Below, in pieces: positions 9,423-18,473 of a DNA stretch of 64,000 bases (positions are counted from its first letter, which is position 1; each line of letters opens with the position of its first letter). The DNA lies in the NCBI GenBank assembly GCA_019308985.1, contig JAFDHB010000002.1, forward strand, positions 1 through 64,000. Reading direction: 5' to 3'. The notes beneath the pieces are model-generated. The model made no database searches. It was not told the origin of the DNA and saw nothing but the letters and a program-made list of their open reading frames with translations. Source of the stretch: Deltaproteobacteria bacterium. Its GTDB lineage: Bacteria; Desulfobacterota; DSM-4660; Desulfatiglandales; HGW-15. The position numbers and the translations under genes are program-made.

Positions 9423-9636
9423 TGGCTTTACCGTGATATGCCGGCGAAGAATCCACGAGGCAGAATAAGGCTTTCGCCAATGCCGAATACGTTATGAACT
9501 TGTTGGTGCGAAGGGCAATCAAAATTCTTCTGACTCCTGACTTCTGAATTCTGGCTTCTGAATGTCGTTTGTTGGTGCGGGCCATAGCGCTTTTCAGGGG
9601 CTGAGCAAAGCCGGGCCCTTTGGACCCGGATCTTTA
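9423..9636 (-). repeat. Repeat family C, copy 1
   Basis: About 214 bases that match, in reverse orientation, 52193-52402. Shared blocks include TGCCGAATACGTTATGAACT, TTGTTGGTGCGAAG, TTCTGAATTCTGGCTTCT, CTGAGCAAAGCCGGG and TTTGGACCCGGATCTT. One end forms a GC-rich hairpin (CCGGGCCC/GGACCCGG around 9611-9629). A second palindrome GATCTTT-AG-AAAGATC (9629-9644) lies directly in front of trkA. No open reading frame is shared by the two copies. Confidence 0.85.
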
Positions 9637-9661
9637 GAAAGATCATTCTAGGAGTGGAGCC

Positions 9662-11020
9662 GTGAAGATCATCATTGTGGGTGCGGGGGACGTGGGCTAC
9701 CATATCGCCCAAAAGCTTTCTGAGGAAAACCAGGAAGTCTTCCTTGTCGACAAGGATCCGGAAAAGATAAAACGGATCGTAGAGAACCTGGATGTCCAGG
9801 CCATCCAAGGATCAGGCACCAGTCCGGGCATACTCAAGGCGGCCGGCGTCAAGGATGCTGATCTCCTTGTAGCAGCCACGGACAGCGACGAGGTAAACAT
9901 TCTCGCCTGCCTCCTCGCCCGCATCATGAATCAATACATCCTAAAGGTAGCCCGCATCCGGAACCCTGAGTACCTCCAGGAAAAGGATCTTTTCCGTTCC
10001 GGTCTACTAGGCATCGACCGGATAATCAACCCAGAGTCTTTCATGGTCGAGACTATCATGAACCTTATGATCTTCCCGGGGGCCTCCGATGTCATAGAAT
10101 TTGTTAATGGTAGGGTCAAGTTGATAGGTATCACCATAAAGCCTGATTCACCGTTTGCCGGAAAACAACTCCTCTCTATCAAGGGCCTTGAGGGCAAGAT
10201 GCTGGTTGGTGCCATAGTGAGGGGCGAACAGGTCATAATCCCACATGGTGAGGATACCATACAACCTGATGATCTCGTCTATGTCGTTGTCCGGGGGAGT
10301 GAGCTTTCAGAGATCTATAAGATATTGAACACAAAGGATGAAGAACTCAGAAGGGTGATCATAGTGGGAGGGGGCCAGACAGGAACCGCTCTTGCGACCG
10401 CCCTAGACCGGACAAGGATCAATGCCAAGATCATTGAAAAGGACAGCGAAAAGTGCACGGCCCTGGCCGAGAAGCTGGAAAGGGTGATCGTCATAAACGG
10501 GGATGGAACGGATAAGAACTTGCTTGAAGAGGAAAACATACGTGATGCTGACTTTATCGTTGCCATCACCGGGGACGAAGAGAGCAATGTACTTATCTCT
10601 TTGCTCGGAAAGGGCCTCGGTGCAAAGAAGAATATCACGCGGATAGATAAACTGAGTTATATCCCTCTCGTTTCGGCGATAGGGATTGACACGGTGGTCA
10701 GTTCCAGGCTTTCCGCGATCAGGGCGATACTGCAGTATATCAGGAAGGGGAAGATAATTTCCGTGGCGCCTCTGAAAGGGGAGCATGCCGAGGCCATCGA
10801 GGCAGAGGCCTTGGAGACCTCTGATATAGTAAACGTACCTTTGTACAAGGTAAAATTTCCAAAGGGGGCGCTGGTTGGAGCCATTGTTCGGGGTGAAGAC
10901 ATCATCATTCCTCGAGGTGACAGCGTCATCAGGCCCAAGGATCGCCTGATAATTTTCGCGCTCCAAAAGGTGATCCCGAAACTGGAGAAGCTCCTTACGG
11001 TCAAACTGGAATACTTCTGA
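9662..11020 (+). CDS. trkA: Trk potassium uptake protein, NAD-binding regulatory subunit
   Basis: 452 residues in two tandem halves, each a Rossmann RCK-N domain (GAGDVGYHIA near residue 6 and GGGQTGTALA near 230) followed by a TrkA-C domain. TrkA is a cytoplasmic subunit that binds NAD(H) or ATP and gates the TrkH channel. The GTG start at 9662 has GGAGTGGAG just upstream. It overlaps trkH by one base, so the two are translated together. Confidence 0.96.
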   Translation: MKIIIVGAGDVGYHIAQKLSEENQEVFLVDKDPEKIKRIVENLDVQAIQGSGTSPGILKAAGVKDADLLVAATDSDEVNILACLLARIMNQYILKVARIRNPEYLQEKDLFRSGLLGIDRIINPESFMVETIMNLMIFPGASDVIEFVNGRVKLIGITIKPDSPFAGKQLLSIKGLEGKMLVGAIVRGEQVIIPHGEDTIQPDDLVYVVVRGSELSEIYKILNTKDEELRRVIIVGGGQTGTALATALDRTRINAKIIEKDSEKCTALAEKLERVIVINGDGTDKNLLEEENIRDADFIVAITGDEESNVLISLLGKGLGAKKNITRIDKLSYIPLVSAIGIDTVVSSRLSAIRAILQYIRKGKIISVAPLKGEHAEAIEAEALETSDIVNVPLYKVKFPKGALVGAIVRGEDIIIPRGDSVIRPKDRLIIFALQKVIPKLEKLLTVKLEYF

Positions 11021-12468
11021 TGCACACCCACTCCGTAATACGTTTTATTGGAATCCTCGTGTTTTTCCTCGGCCTTTCCATGGCTTTTCCCTTCCTCGTA
11101 TCCGTTATATATGGGGAGCCTGACTCCCTGTCCCTCCTCTATTCCATGATAATTGCCGTGGCCATCGGCACCTTTCTTTACCTAGCGGCCAAGAGGGACG
11201 AAGTAAAATCTCTCGGCCATCGTGACGGAGTGGCCATCGTGACTTTTGGCTGGATTGCAGCGGGGTTTGTGGGTGCTATCCCCTATATGCTCTCCGGCGC
11301 CATACCGGACTTCACCAATGCCTATTTTGAATCTCTCTCAGGCTTCACCACGACCGGAGCCTCCATACTGCAAAACATTGAGGGGCTTCCAAAGGGTATC
11401 CTCATGTGGAGGAGTATAACCCAGTGGTTCGGCGGAATGGGGATCATTGTGCTTTCGATTGCTATCCTGCCCTTCCTGGGTGTAGGTGGCATGCAGCTTT
11501 ACAAGGCAGAGGTACCAAGCCCTGTTGTGGACAAGCTGAAACCCAGGATATCGGACACCGCGAAAACACTTTGGAAAGTGTATATCCTCATCACTGCTCT
11601 CGAGATCCTCTTCCTATTCCTCGGGGGGATGCCTATTTTTGAGGCGGTGGCCCATGCCTTCTGCACAATGCCTACGGGAGGGTTTTCCCCGAAGAACGCC
11701 AGCATCGCCCATTACAATAGCCCCTATTTCGACGGCATTATCATAGTCTTCATGATCGTTGCAGGAATCAATTTTTCTCTCCACTACAAGCTCCTCAGGG
11801 GTGATCTTACCATCTTCGGAAAGGATCCGGAGTGCAAGGCTTACTTCACAATTATACTTATGCTCGTCCTGATGGTTACCTTCGATCTTTATGGCACGGT
11901 CTATGGATCTCTTCTAAGGGCCTTCAGATATGCGACATTTCAAGTCAGCTCCATCATAACCACGACCGGCTTCGCCACCGCTGACTTCGATCAATGGCCG
12001 ACCCTTTCCAAGAAGATCCTGGTATTGTGCATGTTTCTTGGTGCTATGGCAGGTTCTACAGGGGGCGGCATAAAGACCATAAGGCTCGTCTTGCTCGCCA
12101 AGCAGGCATACCAGGAGGTATTTCGCATCATTCACCCCCACGCCATCACCAGCGTAAAGCTCGGCAGAAAGGTAGTGCCGCCGGAAGTGTTGAGCGGTAT
12201 TTGGGGATTCTTTATCCTTTACCTGGTCATATTCGTGATCTCCCTGTTGATAATGGCATCATTGGGTCTGGACATGGTATCGAGTTTTGCGTCGGTTGCG
12301 GCTTGTATCTTCAATGTGGGTCCTGGGCTGGGAATGGTCGGCCCAACCAAGAATTACCTCCTAGTCCCAACCCTAGGGAAGTGGGTGTTGATATTTTGCA
12401 TGCTCGTCGGCCGGCTGGAGATATACACGGTTGTGGCCCTGTTGATCCCCGAGTACTGGCGCAAGTAA
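11020..12468 (+). CDS. trkH: Trk potassium transporter membrane subunit
   Basis: 482 residues with about ten hydrophobic segments and repeated selectivity-filter loops, visible as SGFTTTGAS, TMPTGGFS, TTTGFAT and NVGPGLG. It forms the K+ channel/transporter in the inner membrane together with TrkA. It begins in the last base of the trkA stop codon. A KtrB-type paralogue is the only serious alternative, and the neighbouring full-length TrkA favours TrkH. Confidence 0.95.
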   Translation: MHTHSVIRFIGILVFFLGLSMAFPFLVSVIYGEPDSLSLLYSMIIAVAIGTFLYLAAKRDEVKSLGHRDGVAIVTFGWIAAGFVGAIPYMLSGAIPDFTNAYFESLSGFTTTGASILQNIEGLPKGILMWRSITQWFGGMGIIVLSIAILPFLGVGGMQLYKAEVPSPVVDKLKPRISDTAKTLWKVYILITALEILFLFLGGMPIFEAVAHAFCTMPTGGFSPKNASIAHYNSPYFDGIIIVFMIVAGINFSLHYKLLRGDLTIFGKDPECKAYFTIILMLVLMVTFDLYGTVYGSLLRAFRYATFQVSSIITTTGFATADFDQWPTLSKKILVLCMFLGAMAGSTGGGIKTIRLVLLAKQAYQEVFRIIHPHAITSVKLGRKVVPPEVLSGIWGFFILYLVIFVISLLIMASLGLDMVSSFASVAACIFNVGPGLGMVGPTKNYLLVPTLGKWVLIFCMLVGRLEIYTVVALLIPEYWRK

Positions 12469-12784
12469 TACTCCCGTTCCCTGCCGACAGGCCCTCAACC
12501 AAATCTTCCCGCTGCATTTATCCCTAGGCAGGGAGGAGAGGAGAGAATAGTTCTTACTCCTGTGCTGCCCTGGGGGATCTTTTCACAAGGCCCAATCAAA
12601 TTTCCCCCAGGCATTGCCAACGGCACGAGACCTTTGCATAACCTTCCAAAAATTGTTAATGCCCGAATGCATATGCATGAACACCTTTGAAGAATTGGGC
12701 AATTTCATCCACCTTTTGGACCGAGGCAACCATGTTGCCGTCCTCAAAATCGCTTTTGCAAAGGTGTTATTTCATTCTTCCTTC
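12469..12784. other. Convergent intergenic region with nested inverted repeats
   Basis: No gene is visible. CCTGGGGGA (12569-12577) pairs perfectly with TCCCCCAGG (12603-12611). Further on, GACCTTTGCA (12629-12638) faces TTTGCAAAGG near 12760, enclosing a GGCAAC-CAT-GTTGCC hairpin near 12724-12738. The whole segment looks like a decayed palindromic element between trkH and the TraB gene. No T-rich terminator is evident. Confidence 0.4.
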
Positions 12785-14014
12785 TTATGTCAACACCCTT
12801 AGCATGAAAGGTATGGCCACGAAGGCCCCCAGGGCGCTTCCAAGATTGGTAAATACTACTACCATCATGATCCTGGTGATCTTGTTCCTCCAGAATCCCT
12901 TGAGGGAAGAAATATCTTCCGGGAGCATTTCGAAATCCTTGACCTTCGGCTTCCCTACAATGACTTCCACGACTCCCGCCACCCATCCTGCCGCAATCAT
13001 GGGATTGAGGGACGTGAGGGGAGAAGCGACAATGGCCGCCAGAATCGTTAATGGGTGAGCCAGCGCTGCCGCTGATCCCAATCCGGCAAGCAGGCCGTTG
13101 GCTATTACCCAGTATTTGACCATGTTTTTGCCTGTGCCGGATCCGGCGAAGAAGAAACCCGAGATGATAAGAGCGACAATGATGACAGGAACTCCCCACT
13201 TCAAATAGGATGAAGTCTTTCTCCTCTGTGGAATTTGATCCAAGCCCTCCAGGTCTATGGCCTGGTCCCAGTACTTCTTTATGCCAGGGACATGCCCCGC
13301 ACCTACAACCGCAACGATCCTGTCTCCCGGGGCATTCCTTATGTTGTAGGCCAAGTATTGATCTCTTTCGTCAATAAGGCATTCCCTTATATCGGGTAAG
13401 GATTCCCCTATTTCGCTTAGCAGGGCCTCAAGCACGTCCTTCTTCTTCATCTCTTCAATATCTTCTTTTTTCAGGGAATCCACTTCTCCGAAAGAGACAA
13501 TCAACTGGAACAGCAGCTTTATTTTCGTCCAGAGCCCTATGCTCCGCCAAGCCCTTAAAAGAGTAACCCGCACATCCCTGTCAGCGAGATGGATCCCTGC
13601 ACCGACAGACTCTGCGGTCTGGATAGACCGAATCATTTCTTCACCCGGTTTGACGCCCAGCCTTTTCCCTATCTTTTTTTGAAAATATGCCAGCACCATG
13701 TTCAATAGGAGCAATGGGGCCTTTCTCTCCCTCAGGACCGTGAAAAGATTCGTATCCTGCCACTTGCCCTTGTCTCTAAGGGCCTGGTACCTGGACCGGC
13801 AGAGCTCCAGGCATACCGTGTCGGGCTTAACCCGTTGAATTGTTTCCGCAGCGAGATCCGCGCTTTCTCTGGAGACGTGGGCCGTACCGATCAGGATGAC
13901 GGTCTTGTCTCCGTAAACTAGTTGGTGTACGTCACTCTCATTCATGTCCCGCAAGGCACCTGCTGGATCTTGATCAGTAAGGAGGAGCATTTTCCTTCGT
14001 ATCAGAACATCCAA
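12785..14014 (-). CDS. TraB/PrgY/GumN family membrane protein
   Basis: About 409 residues. The N-terminal domain has the family motif VILIGTAHVSRESAD; the C-terminal 140 residues contain three or four hydrophobic segments, the first in VPVIIVALIISGFFFAG. Members include Enterococcus PrgY, which blocks pheromone signalling, and a eukaryotic mitochondrial relative; a metalloprotease-like fold (Tiki-related) is proposed for the soluble part. The bacterial chromosomal role is unknown. Alternative starts exist at 13990 and 13945; the latter gives MNESDVHQLVYG, closest to the family start. Confidence 0.85.
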   Translation of the reverse strand: MDVLIRRKMLLLTDQDPAGALRDMNESDVHQLVYGDKTVILIGTAHVSRESADLAAETIQRVKPDTVCLELCRSRYQALRDKGKWQDTNLFTVLRERKAPLLLLNMVLAYFQKKIGKRLGVKPGEEMIRSIQTAESVGAGIHLADRDVRVTLLRAWRSIGLWTKIKLLFQLIVSFGEVDSLKKEDIEEMKKKDVLEALLSEIGESLPDIRECLIDERDQYLAYNIRNAPGDRIVAVVGAGHVPGIKKYWDQAIDLEGLDQIPQRRKTSSYLKWGVPVIIVALIISGFFFAGSGTGKNMVKYWVIANGLLAGLGSAAALAHPLTILAAIVASPLTSLNPMIAAGWVAGVVEVIVGKPKVKDFEMLPEDISSLKGFWRNKITRIMMVVVFTNLGSALGAFVAIPFMLRVLT

Positions 14015-14070
14015 TTATCCCCCGGGGAGGCAAAAATTGACCTATCTCTGATAAAGATATCTCAGCCCCT

Positions 14071-14112
14071 AAAAAGAAAAAATGCATCCCACCACCGCCA
14101 GATGGGATGCAT
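14071..14112 (-). terminator. Rho-independent terminator of the cold-shock gene
   Basis: A perfect 10-base stem, ATGCATCCCA (14082-14091) with TGGGATGCAT (14103-14112), encloses an 11-base loop. On the minus strand it is followed by a T-rich run (TTTTTTCTTTTT, 14070-14081). It lies 28 bases after the cold-shock stop codon and separates it from the TraB gene. Confidence 0.92.
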
Positions 14113-14139
14113 CAAAAAAGTTTTGCTCACGATAGGGAA

Positions 14140-14340
14140 CTATATCTTGGCTACATTCTTGGCGACTGGGCCCCTGTCACTCTCCTCCAGGTCAAAGGTG
14201 ACACGGTCTCCCTCATTCAGGGTCTTGAACCCATCCATGTTAATAGAAGAGAAATGTAGGAACACATCCGGGCCATCTTCCTGGCTGATGAACCCATAAC
14301 CCTTCTTGGCATCAAACCACTTAACTACTCCCTCTGTCAA
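14140..14340 (-). CDS. Cold-shock domain protein
   Basis: 66 residues, one OB-fold cold-shock domain beginning [18 protein letters not shown] and containing the RNA-binding motifs KGYGFI and VFLHFSSI. Such proteins are cytoplasmic single-stranded RNA/DNA chaperones. The start is TTG at 14340, with a perfect AAGGAGG nine bases upstream; an upstream ATG at 14436 would add 32 residues not seen in the family. It is a single-gene unit with its own terminator. Confidence 0.93.
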   Translation of the reverse strand: MTEGVVKWFDAKKGYGFISQEDGPDVFLHFSSINMDGFKTLNEGDRVTFDLEESDRGPVAKNVAKI

Positions 14341-14494
14341 GACTTCTATCCTCCTTGAAAAATAAGATATTAAGTCCCCAACGCAGGAATCGGCCCTCAT
14401 CATGAAAAAGCGGGAAACGCCTTCAAGGGAGAACACGATTCATCCAAGTTTGAAGGACCCAGATGATTCCCAAGATAAACCATGGAATCATGAA

Positions 14495-14597
14495 AGGTCA
14501 AGGGAAAACTTTATGACCTCATGGGTCACGGACACTTTCCAGAATTCCCTTGACCTCAAGGAATCGGTACCCTTAAATAGCTACAACAGTACCGATT
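14495..14597. promoter_or_regulatory. Cluster of inverted repeats upstream of the alcohol dehydrogenase
   Basis: Three symmetric pairs lie between the cold-shock and alcohol dehydrogenase genes: AGGTCAAGGGA (14495-14505) with TCCCTTGACCT (14546-14556), perfect over 11 bases; TGACC-TCATG-GGTCA near 14513-14527 between those arms; and AATCGGTAC (14562-14570) with GTACCGATT (14589-14597), perfect over 9 bases. They could be operators or RNA hairpins. The rest of 14341-14681 shows nothing else. Confidence 0.5.
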
Positions 14598-14681
14598 TAA
14601 CCATGGGCTCATTCAGCGGGGTCCAGGCTTGCGACCCTGCGAAAACCGGATCAAACTCATCCGGACTCGGGGAGGACAACC

Positions 14682-15737
14682 ATGAAGGCAATGATTCTAA
14701 GAGAGTTTTGTGAGGTTGAAACCAGCTCCGGCAAGAGAGCCATGCCGGATCTACCCTTGAAAAAGGCCCCCCTGGAACCTGCCGACATGCCGGTCCCTAC
14801 GCCCGGCAAAAACCAGATCCTTGTAAGGGTGGACAGGTGCGGCATCTGCCACACCGAACTGGATGAGATCGAGGGGAGGCTGGTACCCCCCAAATTCCCT
14901 GTTGTCTTGGGACATGAAATCATTGGCAGGGTAGAATCTCTCGGGCCTGGAGTCGACAAGTATGAGATCGGAGACCGGGTCGGGATAGCCTGGATCAACT
15001 CCAGCTGCGGGCGTTGTGAATTTTGCGGCAAGGGTGATGAAAACCTCTGTGACCAATTTCGTGCGACCGGCCTCGACGCGCCCGGGGGTTATGCGCAATA
15101 CACGAAGGTGTCTCAGGATTTTGCCTATCCCATCCCGCGGGCATTTTCCGACTCCCAGGCCGCTCCCTTGATGTGCGCCGGGATAATCGGTTACAGGGCA
15201 TTGAGGTTATCAGGCATAAGGCCGGGAGGAGTGCTGGGCCTCTATGGATTCGGTGCTTCCGCACACATTGCCATCCAGGTAGCAAAGCACTGGGGCTGCA
15301 AGGTATTCGTGTTTACCCGGGCAGGGCAGGCACCCCACCAAGAATTGGCCAAGAAACTGGGGGCCGATTGGGTTGGAGCAACAGGCGACACACCTCCTGA
15401 GATGTTGGATAGTGCCATTGACTTCACACCTGTGGGAGAACCGGTTCGGGAGGCCCTTCGTGTGCTGAAAAAGGGTGGAAGGGTAACCATCAATGCCATC
15501 AGGAAAGTCAACCCGATCCCCGAACTGGACTATGCCCGATACATCTGGCACGAAAGGGAGATAAAGAGCGTGGCCAACGTGGCCAGAAAGGATGCCCTGG
15601 AGTTCTTGCCCCTTGCGGCTGAAATAGGGATCAAGCCGGAAGTCCAGGAGTTCGACCTGGAAGAGGCCAACAGGGCGCTTGTCATACTCAAGGAGGGGAA
15701 GATGCATGGGGCAGGCGTGCTGAAGATCCCACACTGA
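14682..15737 (+). CDS. Zinc-dependent alcohol dehydrogenase (MDR family)
   Basis: 351 residues. The catalytic-zinc region is CGICHTELD followed by GHEIIGRV; the structural zinc is bound by the four cysteines of CGRCEFCGKGDENLC. The Rossmann motif is GLYGFGASAHIAIQVAK. It is expected to oxidise an alcohol or reduce an aldehyde with NAD(P). The ATG follows GGAGG. It stands alone, with inverted repeats upstream, so it may be separately regulated. The substrate is not predictable from the sequence. Confidence 0.9.
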   Translation: MKAMILREFCEVETSSGKRAMPDLPLKKAPLEPADMPVPTPGKNQILVRVDRCGICHTELDEIEGRLVPPKFPVVLGHEIIGRVESLGPGVDKYEIGDRVGIAWINSSCGRCEFCGKGDENLCDQFRATGLDAPGGYAQYTKVSQDFAYPIPRAFSDSQAAPLMCAGIIGYRALRLSGIRPGGVLGLYGFGASAHIAIQVAKHWGCKVFVFTRAGQAPHQELAKKLGADWVGATGDTPPEMLDSAIDFTPVGEPVREALRVLKKGGRVTINAIRKVNPIPELDYARYIWHEREIKSVANVARKDALEFLPLAAEIGIKPEVQEFDLEEANRALVILKEGKMHGAGVLKIPH

Positions 15738-16096
15738 CATTCAGGAAAAAGGCTCATGTATGATTCAGGACAAAGAACAATGCCGACCCGATCGCGACCT
15801 CAAGGCCTTGAAAACCTGGTCTTTGATGAATATTCTTTAGACATCTCGATCCAAATCCATCATGATTACAGGAGTTCAAAGACCCGTTGTTCGTGGCCAG
15901 GAAGTCGCTCCTACGGCGGGACATTGCCTTGCGTCCCTGGAGGAGCAAGCTCTGGCTTGCGATTCGCACCCCATGATCGAGGCTTGCGTTACGACCCTTA
16001 GAACAGGGCGCGAAGGAAGATATGTTGATCTTATAGGTGTTAGACCTGCGCATTTTGCGAGCGTTTATAAGACCAATCGTTTATAAGACTAATAAT
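15738..16096. other. Intergenic region with a tandem 16-base repeat
   Basis: No supported gene. Near its end two tandem copies of CGTTTATAAGACYAAT (16062-16077 and 16078-16093) directly abut repeat element A1. A short hairpin GCAAGC-TCTG-GCTTGC lies near 15946-15961. Otherwise nothing recognisable. Confidence 0.5.
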
Positions 16097-16249
16097 GATG
16101 GACTCGTAAAAAGTCAAAATTGGCATGGTAAAGTAAAAAGTTCCAAGTTCAAGGCGCGCGAATCTCGTGTGATGAGGCGTACTTAGTGTACGCCGCAATC
16201 ACAACGAGGTGAAGCGCAACGCAGAAATTGGACTTTTTACGAAGCCATC
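16097..16249. repeat. Repeat family A, copy 1 (complete)
   Basis: A 153-base element. The left end GATGGACTCGTAAAAAGTC and the right end (reverse complement GATGGCTTCGTAAAAAGTC) are inverted repeats differing at two bases. The centre holds GGCGTACTTAGTGTACGCC, itself nearly palindromic. Six-base direct repeats AATAAT flank it (16091-16096 and 16250-16255), a possible target duplication. No coding capacity. It resembles a MITE or large palindromic repeat. Confidence 0.85.
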
Positions 16250-16278
16250 AATAATGGAGAGGGAAAGGAGGACACATC

Positions 16279-16593
16279 ATGTTTGATCTCATAAAGAAGA
16301 CGATGCTTACGGGCATAGGCCTCGCTGTTATCACCAAGGATAAGGTCGAAGACCTTGCCAAGGAAATCATAGATAAGGGCAAAATGTCGGAACAGGAAGG
16401 CAAGGAGCTGATTGACGAACTCCTGAAAAAATCCGAAGATGCCAGGAAAGACTTTGAAAACAGGGTAGAAGAGATAATCCATAGGGTGTTGAAGAGGGTC
16501 GACGTGGCCACAAAGGAGGATTTGGACAAGCTGGAGAAAAAGATCAAGACCTTGGAGAAGAAGGTCTCAAAGGATACCAAGAACAGCAACTAG
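16279..16593 (+). CDS. Phasin-like small helical protein
   Basis: 104 residues, highly charged and helical, with a short hydrophobic patch near residues 9-18 and a coiled-coil C-terminus (EEDLDKLEKKIKTLEKK-like). It resembles the polyhydroxyalkanoate granule-associated PhaF/PhaI phasin family. A strong AAAGGAGG lies 8 bases before the ATG. No PHA synthase is visible in the window, so granule binding is only a family-based guess; it could instead be a stress or membrane-associated helical protein. Confidence 0.75.
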   Translation: MFDLIKKTMLTGIGLAVITKDKVEDLAKEIIDKGKMSEQEGKELIDELLKKSEDARKDFENRVEEIIHRVLKRVDVATKEDLDKLEKKIKTLEKKVSKDTKNSN

Positions 16594-16762
16594 TTTCTAC
16601 ACTTTGCCGGGCTGGTAGATCTATCCCTTGATCTGCTTGGGGACGGGGATCAATCAAACGTCCCGCAGCGAAGGGACCGAAATTTTCTGTTTTGCTGCCT
16701 ATCAGAGCGGAAGAAAGTGTGGAAGCGATGAAGGGATGGATGAAGTGGGAAGGGACAGCCTC

Positions 16763-18457
16763 ATGCATGTTCGAAAGATAGGAATAATAGGAAGAACGTA
16801 TCGCCACGTACAACGATACCGCCAAATATTGACTGTCCTCTTCAGGTATGGATTCGGGGATCTTGTCGACGTGCTCAAGATCGAGCAGTATATCGAAATA
16901 GGCCTCCAGATGATCTCCCGAAAGCGGAGGGAAAAGATAGAGACCCTTTCCAGGGCCGAGAGGGTCAGGATGGCCCTGGAAGAACTGGGGCCAACCTTTA
17001 TCAAAATGGGGCAGTTCCTTTCCACCCGCCCTGATCTCTTACCCGTAGAGTTCATCAAGGAACTGGAAAAGCTCCAGGATCATGTTCCGCCGGTGGAAAA
17101 AGGCGAAGAGGAAAAGATCATTGAAATGGAACTTGGCGCACCGGTAAAGGACATTTTCATGGATTTTGATGAGACTCCCCTGGCATCTGCGTCCATTGGC
17201 CAGGTCCATTTTGCTCGCCTCATGGATGGTGATGAAGTGGTTGTCAAGGTGCAACGTCCCAATGTCAGAAAGACAATTGAAGTGGACCTGGAGATAATGC
17301 TCCACATCGCCACCCTGGTGGAGAGACATTTGAAGGCCGCAGAAATCCATCGACCGACAAGACTGCTAGAGGAATTTGCGCGCACCATAGAGAAAGAACT
17401 GGATTACACCTTTGAGGCGGCACACGTGGAAAGATTCGCCATTCAATTCATGGGCGACCCGACCATATACGTCCCAAAAATCTATCGTGAAACCACCACG
17501 AGACGCATCTTGACCATGGAATACATCAAGGGTATCAAGGCCTCTGACATAGATAGATTGGTTCAAGAGGGTCTCGATACGCGCGAAATCGCACGCAGGG
17601 GTTTTGACCTGATCCTGAAGCAGATCTTTTTGCACGGTTTCTTCCATGCTGATCCCCACCCGGGAAACATCTTTATTCTCCCCAACAACGTCATATGCTA
17701 CCTGGATTTCGGGATGATGGGAAGGATCAGCAGAAAGACTAGGGAGAACTTCGCCGACCTGGTCATGGGCATCGTCAGGAGGGATGAGGTAAAGGCCACA
17801 GATTCCTTTCTCAGGCTTACTACCAGCAGGGATGAGCCGGATCGTGAGGTCCTGGAGCGAGACATGGCGGACTTCATAGATCGCCATTTTTACAGGCCTC
17901 TCAAAGACCTGGATCTCATGAAGATACTTCACCAGCTCCTGGAGATCGGCGCCAGGCACAAACTCATAATTCCCCCGGATCTCTTCCTCATGATAAAGGC
18001 CCTTGGAAATGCGGAAGGGCTCGGTCGAAAGCTCGATCCTAACTTCGATGCAACAAGCCAGGCCGCACCCTTTATCAAACGAGTACAGATGGAGAGGTTG
18101 CATCCCGGGCGCATAGGCTCGGACCTCCTTGATTCGGGGTTGGATTTCCTTCACCTCCTGATGGAGATACCGGGAGAGGTCCGCGATATCCTTAGACAGG
18201 CCAGGCTTGGAAAGATAAAGTTGGAGTTTGAGCACAGGGGTCTGGAGCCCATGCTTTCCACCCATGACCGAATAAGCAACAGGCTGGCCTTTGCTATTGT
18301 TCTGGCATCCCTTATCATTGGTTCTTCCCTGATCGTACTGTCAGATATACCCCCAAAATGGCACGGGATACCCCTCATCGGCCTCATAGGCTTTCTCATC
18401 GCCGGCGTGATGGGTTTCTGGCTTCTTATAACCATTTTGAGGCGAGGCCGGATGTAG
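16763..18457 (+). CDS. AarF/ABC1/UbiB family atypical kinase
   Basis: About 564 residues. It has the signatures of the UbiB family: [16 protein letters not shown], the glycine-poor loop ASIGQVH, the catalytic HADPHPGN and the metal-binding DFGMMG. Two hydrophobic segments at the C-terminus anchor it in the membrane. In ubiquinone makers UbiB supports quinone synthesis; in a likely menaquinone organism the role is unclear (lipid or quinone homeostasis). The ATG at 16763 has GGGAAGGGA seven bases upstream, and earlier in-frame starts add non-conserved sequence. Confidence 0.9.
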   Translation: MHVRKIGIIGRTYRHVQRYRQILTVLFRYGFGDLVDVLKIEQYIEIGLQMISRKRREKIETLSRAERVRMALEELGPTFIKMGQFLSTRPDLLPVEFIKELEKLQDHVPPVEKGEEEKIIEMELGAPVKDIFMDFDETPLASASIGQVHFARLMDGDEVVVKVQRPNVRKTIEVDLEIMLHIATLVERHLKAAEIHRPTRLLEEFARTIEKELDYTFEAAHVERFAIQFMGDPTIYVPKIYRETTTRRILTMEYIKGIKASDIDRLVQEGLDTREIARRGFDLILKQIFLHGFFHADPHPGNIFILPNNVICYLDFGMMGRISRKTRENFADLVMGIVRRDEVKATDSFLRLTTSRDEPDREVLERDMADFIDRHFYRPLKDLDLMKILHQLLEIGARHKLIIPPDLFLMIKALGNAEGLGRKLDPNFDATSQAAPFIKRVQMERLHPGRIGSDLLDSGLDFLHLLMEIPGEVRDILRQARLGKIKLEFEHRGLEPMLSTHDRISNRLAFAIVLASLIIGSSLIVLSDIPPKWHGIPLIGLIGFLIAGVMGFWLLITILRRGRM

Positions 18458-18473
18458 GCCAAGACAGGCTGGA

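Noticed and set aside
17366..18265. A 299-codon minus-strand frame inside the AarF/UbiB gene
   Set aside because: The UbiB motifs fix the plus-strand frame.
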